From an uncultured Roseburia sp. (lineage in GTDB: Bacteria > Bacillota > Clostridia > Lachnospirales > Lachnospiraceae), in assembly GCA_947652855.1 (NCBI GenBank), contig CANTEO010000047.1, positions 1 to 22,391 on the forward strand: DNA of 22,391 nt, read 5' to 3'. The position numbers and the translations under genes are program-made. The first letter of the stretch is position 1. Every line of letters starts with the position of its first letter. The notes beneath the pieces were generated by a model. That model worked only from the letters and a program-made list of their open reading frames with translations. It ran no database searches and was not told where the DNA came from. Shown piece after piece: positions 1 to 5,317 of the stretch.

Positions 1-471
1 ACAGATAATACCACTTTCCGCCAGCTTTCAGATAGGTGATATCGCTGACCCATACGAGGTTTGGGGCATCTTGGGAAAACTGCTGCAGAAGGCGGTTGTG
101 GCATTCTCCATTGTCCATGCGGTGCCGGCTGGGTCTGGGCTTTACGGTTGACATTTTAGGAAGTTCCATGCTGTGCATCAGACGGTACACTCTCCCGACA
201 CTGATGCTTATGCCATAGTCACGCTTTAGGATGTATTGGACTTTGTACGCCCCGAGACGCTTGTCATAATCGGCATAAATATGCAGGATCATGCTTTTGA
301 TACGCCGGTTTTGAGAAACACGTGGAGCCGGTTCTTTGCGGAAATGCTTGTAATAAGTGCTCCGGTTGACATTTAGAACACGGCAGAGCGTACGGATGTC
401 ATGCTGGAAGCGAAGTTTGTGGACAGCATCTAATCGTTGTTTGAGCGTGGCGTGAATATGGCAATCGCTTT
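1..471 (-). CDS. IS3-family transposase OrfB, partial (C-terminal catalytic part missing)
   Basis: Reading the minus strand in the -1 frame relative to orfA from about 471 down to 1 gives an open frame of about 156 residues with no stop. It contains a helix-turn-helix_21-like stretch (KLRFQHDIRTLCRVLNVNRS, then TYYKHFRKEP) and, near the window edge, WVSDITYLK. The Asp in that motif corresponds to the first catalytic Asp of the rve/DDE integrase core of IS3 transposases. The other two acidic residues lie beyond the edge. I see no ATG in this frame near its beginning, so it is probably made as an OrfAB fusion through the slippery A7 run at 469-475. As the DDE recombinase it would cut and join the element ends. 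Whether the full copy is intact cannot be judged here. Confidence 0.8.
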
Positions 472-717
472 TTTTAATATGAGGTTCTCCTCTTCGAGAT
501 GGGCGTTGCGTTTTTGAAGCTCTTTGACCTGCTTGGCAGTGAGGACATCGCCGTCATCCATTTCAACGGTGGAGTATTGCTTTACCCATTTACCAAGAGC
601 AGACTGGGAGACGCCGTATTCCTTGCAGAGCTGTGCCTGGGTTTTGCCATTTTGATAAAGGGATACAAGGGATTTTTTAAAGTCTTCGTCATATTTTGTG
701 TGGTTGTTAGTGGACAT
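430..717 (-). CDS. IS3-family transposase OrfA (DNA-binding subunit)
   Basis: This 95-residue protein has an N-terminal helix-turn-helix (about residues 8-40, including AQLCKEYGVSQSALGKWVKQ) and a C-terminal leucine-zipper-like coiled coil (about 55-80, KELQKRNAHLEEENLILKKA), typical of IS3 OrfA/InsE-like proteins. OrfA binds the element's ends and regulates transposition, and the zipper supports dimerisation with OrfAB. The start at 717 is chosen over an upstream ATG at 795 because AAGGAGGT lies six bases before it, and because the upstream extension would begin at the element tip. The tail after KKAIAIF probably reflects the alternative product made without frameshifting. Confidence 0.88.
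   Translation of the reverse strand: MSTNNHTKYDEDFKKSLVSLYQNGKTQAQLCKEYGVSQSALGKWVKQYSTVEMDDGDVLTAKQVKELQKRNAHLEEENLILKKAIAIFTPRSNND
466..477 (-). other. Probable programmed -1 ribosomal frameshift site between orfA and orfB
   Basis: On the minus strand the orfA codons read TTA AAA AAA GCG, which contains the slippery string A AAA AAA G. Slipping back one base here moves ribosomes from orfA, which ends at a TAG at 430-432, into the long open orfB frame. A_AAA_AAG-type sites at this point are a recognised feature of IS3-family elements. I did not identify a downstream stimulatory hairpin or pseudoknot. Confidence 0.65.
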
Positions 718-745
718 AAGAGACCTCCTTTTTTGTGTGTAGTTT

Positions 746-775
746 ATTGTAACAGATAGTGTAGAGTTGTGTCTA
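746..775 (-). promoter_or_regulatory. Likely transposase promoter inside the IS end
   Basis: On the minus strand TAGACA (770-775) and TACAAT (746-751) are separated by 18 bases and lie just upstream of the orfA ribosome binding site. The match to sigma-A consensus is fair. Confidence 0.5.
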
Positions 776-823
776 CTTTTATAGTATAGATCCATCTTGC
801 AGCGCCTTCATAATATAGAAATT

Positions 824-851
824 TTGACATTGGAGGATGGTTCATTATAAG
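824..851 (+). promoter_or_regulatory. Possible integrase promoter
   Basis: TTGACA at 824-829 and TATAAG at 846-851 are 16 bases apart. Transcription would start near 858, which fits translation from the ATG at 901 (or the CTG at 877) but not from any start further upstream. The segment also contains a GGAGGA (832-837) that resembles a ribosome binding site, so it could instead be a translation signal. Confidence 0.4.
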
Positions 852-900
852 CGAGCAGAAACATGACAAAAGCATACTGCAATACGGTCAGCAGAATGAG

Positions 901-2097
901 ATGTTGCAGTTTATCATAAACAATGGTATGATTAACCTCAATGATGTGCAGAGCTGCATGGAGGACATGAAAAGAAAAGAATTGTTAGAAAAGCATCCAT
1001 ATAAAATCTGGCAGGGGAAGGATGGAAAGTGGTATACATATCTTCCAGACGCAAGGAAAGGGCGGGTGCTGATGAAGAAGACGACAAGGGAGGCGGTCGA
1101 GGATGACGTGATTGGCTATTTGAAGGCCGAGCTGGATGACCCAACCGTTGAGGATGTCTTTTTGGAATGGATTGACAGGAAGGCTGAGATGGGGGAGGTG
1201 AGCCTCCCAACGTGTGAGCGTTATAAGATTGACTTCGGGCGGTTCTTCTCAGAGCTTGGCAAAAGGAGGATAAAGTCAGTAGGCGAGGATGAGCTGGAGG
1301 ATTTTCTTATTGGATGCATCGCCAAGCACCGCCTGACCGCGAAAGGCTTCTCAAACTTAAAGATCATCACCCGTGGAATCTTCAAGAGGGCGAGAAAGAA
1401 GAAGTACGTGCAGTTTGGGATCACGGAGCTGATCAGCAACATGGAGGTTTCGAGGAGGGCGTTCAAAAGCGGCAGGAAGCCGGACTCAGAGGATGTCTTC
1501 AATGAGGAGGAGTTTGCGAAGGTTGAGCGGGCGTTGATGGATGAGTTGGACATAGTGAACCTTGGGCTGCTGCTCATGTTCCTCTCAGGGCTTCGGGTTG
1601 GCGAGCTTGCGGCCTTAAAATGGTCAGACGTTGACGGATGCTCCATTAAGGTTCAGAGGACGGAGACGAGGCATCGGGACAGCTCCGGGAAGTACGCCTA
1701 TGGCATAAAGGAGTCCCCAAAGACGGAGGCGGGGATCCGTGAGGTTGTCATCCCATCAAAATGCGCTTGGATCCTGCGAAAGATACGCCTAAAGAACCCA
1801 TTTGGCGAGTTTGTCTTTGAAAAGGACTGGAAGAGGGTGAAGACATACTCCTTTCGGAAGCGGCTTTACCAAGTCTGCGACAAGGCGGGAGTCCCAAGGA
1901 AGTCCCCGCATAAGATAAGGAAGACATATGCAAGCATCCTTTTGGACAATCAGGTGTCGGAGAAGCTCATCACAGAATTGATGGGGCATACCGACATCCA
2001 ATGCACGAATCAATTCTATGGACGTGACAGGAAGACAAGCGAGAGGAAGGCCGAGATGCTTGACTGCATCCCAGAGTTTCAGTTGGGCAACGGATGA
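901..2097 (+). CDS. Tyrosine recombinase / site-specific integrase
   Basis: This is a 398-residue integrase of the phage/ICE tyrosine recombinase family, complete at the C terminus. An N-terminal arm-binding-like region (about 30-80, with HPYKIWQGKDGKWYTYLPD) and a SAM-like core-binding domain (about 85-190) precede the catalytic domain. The catalytic set is present: Arg232 in SGLRVGEL, Lys in SPKTEAGIREV, His337 and Arg340 in HKIRK, His363 in GHTD and the nucleophile Tyr373 in FYGRDR. The family excises and inserts DNA at att sites, often at tRNA 3' ends; here a tRNA-Ala 3' end lies 83 bases downstream. The start is uncertain. ATG 901 has only a poor ribosome binding site. The frame stays open and protein-like back to 814, without a standard ATG, GTG or TTG start, behind a GGAGGA at 832-837. 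No excisionase gene is seen between the IS and this gene. Confidence 0.9.
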   Translation: MLQFIINNGMINLNDVQSCMEDMKRKELLEKHPYKIWQGKDGKWYTYLPDARKGRVLMKKTTREAVEDDVIGYLKAELDDPTVEDVFLEWIDRKAEMGEVSLPTCERYKIDFGRFFSELGKRRIKSVGEDELEDFLIGCIAKHRLTAKGFSNLKIITRGIFKRARKKKYVQFGITELISNMEVSRRAFKSGRKPDSEDVFNEEEFAKVERALMDELDIVNLGLLLMFLSGLRVGELAALKWSDVDGCSIKVQRTETRHRDSSGKYAYGIKESPKTEAGIREVVIPSKCAWILRKIRLKNPFGEFVFEKDWKRVKTYSFRKRLYQVCDKAGVPRKSPHKIRKTYASILLDNQVSEKLITELMGHTDIQCTNQFYGRDRKTSERKAEMLDCIPEFQLGNG

Positions 2098-2111
2098 CGG
2101 GAACATACGTG

Positions 2112-2141
2112 TGATTACCTTTTTGATTACCTTCTGATTAC
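2112..2141 (+). repeat. Three direct TGATTAC repeats spaced 11-12 bases
   Basis: TGATTAC occurs at 2112-2118, 2124-2130 and 2135-2141, and the first two copies extend to TGATTACCTT. They lie between the integrase stop and the tRNA terminator, spaced by about one helical turn. The position and phasing suggest recombinase arm-type or excisionase binding sites, but this is inference. Confidence 0.6.
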
Positions 2142-2145
2142 ACAA

Positions 2146-2173
2146 TCAAAAAAACCCTTGAAAAACAAGGGTT
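2146..2173 (-). terminator. Rho-independent terminator of tRNA-Ala
   Basis: Read on the minus strand, AACCCTTG, a TTTTT loop and CAAGGGTT (2153-2173) form an 8-bp hairpin. It runs directly into a T-rich tract (complement of the A run at 2148-2154), seven bases after the mature tRNA 3' end. It may also limit transcription coming from the integrase on the opposite strand, since the A-rich and T-rich flanks are partly symmetric. Confidence 0.85.
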
Positions 2174-2205
2174 CCGAAATGGAGCATACGGGATTCGAAC
2201 CCGTG
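2174..2205. other. Candidate attachment site (element/chromosome junction at tRNA 3' end)
   Basis: The T arm and 3' acceptor strand of tRNA-Ala form the edge next to the integrase, the place where tyrosine integrases usually recombine. No second copy of the tRNA 3' end is visible in bases 1-900, so the partner att site, if it exists, lies to the left of the window. The exact core is unknown. Confidence 0.35.
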
Positions 2206-2252
2206 ACCTCCACACTGCCAGTGTGGCGCGCTCCCAACTGCGCCAATGCCCC
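2180..2252 (-). tRNA. tRNA-Ala (anticodon GGC)
   Basis: The minus strand folds into a full 73-nt cloverleaf. It has a 7-bp acceptor stem, a D stem GCGC/GCGC, an anticodon stem CCACA/TGTGG with loop CTGGCAG, a T stem ACGGG/CCCGT with TTCGAAT, and discriminator A73. The anticodon GGC (complement of 2217-2219) reads Ala codons GCC and GCU. A G3-U70 pair, the alanyl-tRNA synthetase identity element, supports the call. CCA is not encoded and must be added after transcription. The gene has its own promoter and terminator and is divergent from the large plus-strand gene run. Its 3' end adjoins the integrase. Confidence 0.97.
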
Positions 2253-2261
2253 ATGCACTCT

Positions 2262-2289
2262 ATTATACCATATTTATTCCAAAATGCAA
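2262..2289 (-). promoter_or_regulatory. tRNA-Ala promoter
   Basis: A perfect TATAAT on the minus strand (2262-2267) lies ten bases upstream of the tRNA 5' end. A weak -35 element, TTGCAT (2284-2289), is 16 bases further up. Confidence 0.65.
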
Positions 2290-2310
2290 TCATAAAATCA
2301 CTTATTTCAG

Positions 2311-2339
2311 TTGATTTTTTACAAAAAAATCATTATAAT
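2311..2339 (+). promoter_or_regulatory. Promoter of the plus-strand gene run
   Basis: TTGATT (2311-2316), a 17-base spacer rich in A and T, and a perfect TATAAT (2334-2339) make a strong sigma-A-type promoter. Transcription should begin near 2346, leaving a leader of about 120 bases before the first gene. It is back to back with the tRNA promoter. Confidence 0.8.
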
Positions 2340-2345
2340 AGCAAC

Positions 2346-2467
2346 GTGGCAATAAAAAATGACAGCAGGGGGCGCAAGATATGCCCTCCGTGCCGGCATG
2401 GCAAATAGGAAGAGACTGTTTTTTTGCGATGCGGGCTTGTTGATAAGGCACAGAAAAAGGTGGCGGC
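2346..2467 (+). other. 5' leader of the gene run
   Basis: This is about 120 bases of untranslated leader. It contains a self-complementary CCGTGCCGGCATGG (2388-2401) that could also pair as a short ATGCC/GGCAT hairpin. I recognise no riboswitch or T-box features and no terminator, so any regulatory role is speculative. Confidence 0.3.
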
Positions 2468-3709
2468 TTGGGAAAAGTAATCATCATAGGCGGCGGCGCA
2501 TCCGGCATGACGGCCGCCATATCCGCGGCAAGGCATGGCGCAGAAGCGGTTATTTTGGAGCATACGGACAGAGTGGGCAAGAAGCTTTTGTCCACGGGGA
2601 ACGGAAAATGCAATTACACGAACCTTAGGCAGGGCCTGCGCCATTACAGAGGCGAGAGCCCTGCATTTGTATTGCCCGTTTTCGAGCAGTTTGGCCTGGA
2701 AGAGACCATTGCTTTTTTTAAGGAGCTTGGCATATTTCCTACAGAGCGGAACGGCTGCCTTTATCCGGCGAGCGGCCAGGCGTCCTCCGTGTTAGACGTC
2801 TTGCGCATGGAGCTGCGGCGGCTTGGCGTATCCGTCCTGACGGAACGCTCCCTTTCCTCGGTACGCGCGTCGTCAGGCGGCGTATCCGTCGGGACGGGGC
2901 AGGGGGAGGTTTTGGGAGACTGCTGCATATTTTGCTGCGGCGGCAAGTCGTTCCCAAAGTCAGGGAGCGACGGGAGCGCATATCCCTATATTGAGAAGCT
3001 TGGGCATACGATCATTGATGTCGTGCCTGCCTTGACGGCGATGAAGGCGCGTCAGGCATTCTTTCCATCTATTGCAGGAATCCGTGCAGATATCTCAATC
3101 CAATTGTATATAGACGGCCGAATGGCCTGCGAGGACCGGGGAGAAGTTCAGATCGCTGAGTACGGCGTTTCCGGCATCCCTGCGTTTCAAGTCAGCCGGT
3201 ATGCCGCAAGGGCGTTAAAGGAGAAGAAAAAGGTCTGGGCGGTATTAGACGTCGTCCCGTACCTGTCTAAGCAGGAGCTTGAGCAGGAGCTTATGAGGCG
3301 TTTTTCGTGGAAGAGCGAAAAGACGTGCGAGGAGGCTCTGATTGGGCTGTTTCCCAAAAAAATGATACCGATGCTTCTAAAAGAAAGCCGGATTCCCCTG
3401 CATGAAAAAGCAGGCTCTTTGGGAAAAAAGCGCATCCATGACTTTTCCGCCTATTTAAAGCGGGTGAAGATCGACATCACCGGAACAATGGGATTTGAAA
3501 AGGCGCAGGCTTGCGCCGGGGGAGTAAGCGTTAAGGAAATTGACGCGCATACGTTAGAGTCCCTGCTTTGCCCCCGAATCTATTTCGCCGGGGAGGTCAT
3601 TGACATTGACGGAGTGTGCGGCGGCTATAACCTGCAATGGGCGTGGTCGTCCGGCATGGTCGCAGGGATGCACGCAGCCGTAAAGGCAAGTCAGGAGAGG
3701 GACAGATGA
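2468..3709 (+). CDS. HI0933/BaiN-family FAD-dependent oxidoreductase
   Basis: This 413-residue flavoprotein has an N-terminal Rossmann dinucleotide-binding motif (VIIIGGGASGMTAA, glycines at 8, 9, 10 and 13). Its C-terminal signature, AGEVIDIDGVCGGYNLQWAW (about 374-393), is diagnostic of the HI0933/YhiN family, which includes BaiN and proteins labelled aminoacetone oxidase. Members bind FAD and are presumed cytosolic reductases; the substrate of most is unknown, and nothing here shows it. Translation begins at TTG 2468, after an AAGGTGG, because this start puts the FAD motif at the usual distance from the N terminus. The stop overlaps the next gene's start (ATGA), suggesting translational coupling with a second flavoprotein. 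It is the first gene behind the 2311 promoter. Confidence 0.88.
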   Translation: MGKVIIIGGGASGMTAAISAARHGAEAVILEHTDRVGKKLLSTGNGKCNYTNLRQGLRHYRGESPAFVLPVFEQFGLEETIAFFKELGIFPTERNGCLYPASGQASSVLDVLRMELRRLGVSVLTERSLSSVRASSGGVSVGTGQGEVLGDCCIFCCGGKSFPKSGSDGSAYPYIEKLGHTIIDVVPALTAMKARQAFFPSIAGIRADISIQLYIDGRMACEDRGEVQIAEYGVSGIPAFQVSRYAARALKEKKKVWAVLDVVPYLSKQELEQELMRRFSWKSEKTCEEALIGLFPKKMIPMLLKESRIPLHEKAGSLGKKRIHDFSAYLKRVKIDITGTMGFEKAQACAGGVSVKEIDAHTLESLLCPRIYFAGEVIDIDGVCGGYNLQWAWSSGMVAGMHAAVKASQERDR

Positions 3710-5295
3710 TACAGATTCAACAGCTGAAGCTGCCAATTACCCATACAAAAGAGGAATTAGAAGAAAAAATTTTAAAAACACTAAAGATAAAAAAAGAGCA
3801 GATGCTCTCTTTTCGGATTGCGAGGCAATCTATAGACGCAAGGAAAAAACAGGACATCCACTATGTGTACACCATTGAGGCGGATACCGGGATGGATGAA
3901 AAAATTGCGGGAAGGCTGCGCCAGGATAAGATCCGCTGCTTAAAAAGGACGGAATATCAGTTTCCATCGTCTGGGCAAAAGAAAATGGAACGCCGCCCCC
4001 TCATTGTGGGCAGCGGGCCGGCGGGCCTTTTTTGCGCTTATATGCTGGCTAAGGCAGGATATGCGCCAGCCGTGTTAGAGCGTGGGAAAACGACGGAAGA
4101 GCGAAAAAAAGACGTGGAGCGGTTCTTTCGGGACGGGACGCTTGCCCCGTCCTCAAACGTCCAGTTCGGAGAGGGCGGGGCAGGGGCCTTTTCTGACGGA
4201 AAACTAAATACATTAGTGAAAGACCCTGTGGGGAGAGGCCGAAAGGCCCTTGAGATTTTCGCCGCCCATGGCGCGCCAAAGGAAATCTGCTATGAGGCGA
4301 AGCCGCATATCGGGACGGACGTTTTGGCAAAGGTCATCCCATCCATCCGGCAAAAGATAACGGACATGGGCGGGACATTCTTCTTTGAGAGCTGCATGAC
4401 AGATCTAAGCATAAAAGACGGGGCGGCCGTCGCTGTGGAAATCAACCGGGAAGAATGGATAGATGTGCAGGCGTTGGTTCTTGCGATAGGGCATAGCGCG
4501 CGGGATACGTTTGAGATGCTTTTGTCCCATGGGATCCCTATGGGGGCGAAGCCGTTCGCCGTGGGCCTTAGGGTAGAGCACCCGCAGGAAATGGTGAGCC
4601 GGGCGCAGTACAAGGACGCCTGGCTTTCGCTCCCTCCCGCCTCTTATAAGCTGACGGCGAATGCAGGCGGCAGAGGGGTATATTCCTTTTGTATGTGTCC
4701 GGGAGGCTATGTGGTGAACGCCTCGTCGGAACAGGGAAGGCTCGCCGTAAACGGCATGAGCTTCCATAAAAGGGACGGGAACAACGCGAACAGCGCCATC
4801 ATCGTTTCGGTCACGGAACAGGATTTTGGCGGCTCTGGCCCGCTTTCCGGCGTCGCGTTTCAAAGGGCGTTGGAGGAGAGGGCCTATGCATTGGGCGGCG
4901 GCGCGATCCCGCAGCAGCTCTATGGGGACTTTAAGCGTAAGAGGAAAAGCGCGTCGTTTGGGGCGTTCTGCTCCGCGACGTGCGGGCAGGCGCAGTTTGG
5001 GAGCTTACACGAATTATTTGAGCCATCCATATATGAATCGTTCCTGTTTGGAATGGAGCGGTTTGCGGGAAGCATCCCGGGATTTAACAGGGAGGACGCC
5101 ATTCTCTCCGGCATAGAGAGCCGGACGTCCTCCCCGGTGAAAATTTACCGGGAGGAAAATTTCCAAAGCGGGATACGGGGCCTTTACCCATGCGGGGAGG
5201 GCGCCGGATACGCGGGCGGCATCCTGTCGGCGGCCATGGACGGCATGAAGGTTGCCGAGGCCATCGCCATGGAATATGCGCCAAATGATTTTTAG
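3706..5295 (+). CDS. COG2509-type FAD-dependent dehydrogenase
   Basis: This 529-residue protein has a first domain of about 95 residues (IQIQQLKLPITHTKEELEEK onward), typical of the N terminus of COG2509 proteins. An FAD-binding fold follows with PLIVGSGPAGLFCAYMLAKA (glycines at 102, 104 and 107), and then PSSNVQFGEGGAGAFSDGKL, a strongly conserved stretch in this family. The C-terminal PCGEGAGYAGGILSAAMDG closes the FAD site. The reaction is not established for this family. The start at 3706 is preferred to an in-frame start 23 codons upstream because the upstream part only re-reads the previous gene, while 3706 forms an ATGA overlap preceded by CAGGAGAGG. It ends 22 bases before mutS. Two unrelated FAD enzymes in tandem may share a redox or tRNA/DNA-related role, but that is speculation. 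Confidence 0.85.
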   Translation: MIQIQQLKLPITHTKEELEEKILKTLKIKKEQMLSFRIARQSIDARKKQDIHYVYTIEADTGMDEKIAGRLRQDKIRCLKRTEYQFPSSGQKKMERRPLIVGSGPAGLFCAYMLAKAGYAPAVLERGKTTEERKKDVERFFRDGTLAPSSNVQFGEGGAGAFSDGKLNTLVKDPVGRGRKALEIFAAHGAPKEICYEAKPHIGTDVLAKVIPSIRQKITDMGGTFFFESCMTDLSIKDGAAVAVEINREEWIDVQALVLAIGHSARDTFEMLLSHGIPMGAKPFAVGLRVEHPQEMVSRAQYKDAWLSLPPASYKLTANAGGRGVYSFCMCPGGYVVNASSEQGRLAVNGMSFHKRDGNNANSAIIVSVTEQDFGGSGPLSGVAFQRALEERAYALGGGAIPQQLYGDFKRKRKSASFGAFCSATCGQAQFGSLHELFEPSIYESFLFGMERFAGSIPGFNREDAILSGIESRTSSPVKIYREENFQSGIRGLYPCGEGAGYAGGILSAAMDGMKVAEAIAMEYAPNDF

Positions 5296-5317
5296 GATAA
5301 GGGAAGGAAGAAGGACA

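Larger units (their letters stand above)
1..794 (-). mobile_element. IS3-family insertion sequence, partial (orfA-side end present, orfB side cut by window edge)
   Basis: The minus strand carries orfA and then a frameshifted orfB with the start of a DDE integrase core, the standard IS3-family plan. The outer end is placed at about 794 because the minus strand there reads TGGATCTATACTATAAAAG, beginning with the TG tip usual for IS3 elements. A promoter and orfA follow directly. The opposite terminal repeat and any target-site duplication are outside the window or cannot be recognised from one end, so the boundary is inferred to within a few bases. The element sits about 100 bases upstream of the integrase ATG. 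Confidence 0.8.

Noticed and set aside
837..866. Tiny upstream frame starting ATG 837 (nine codons, ending at 866) before int
   Set aside because: It lacks a separate ribosome binding site and has no recognisable peptide; it may matter only as part of the int start ambiguity.
2346..2467. Riboswitch or T-box in the leader of the gene run
   Set aside because: Only a short palindrome and weak pairing are present; there is no recognisable aptamer core, no terminator and no T-box sequence.
3637..3705. Upstream in-frame start for the COG2509 protein, adding 23 residues
   Set aside because: The added part lies entirely inside the preceding gene and does not resemble the family; the ATG at 3706 has an ATGA overlap and a purine-rich site.
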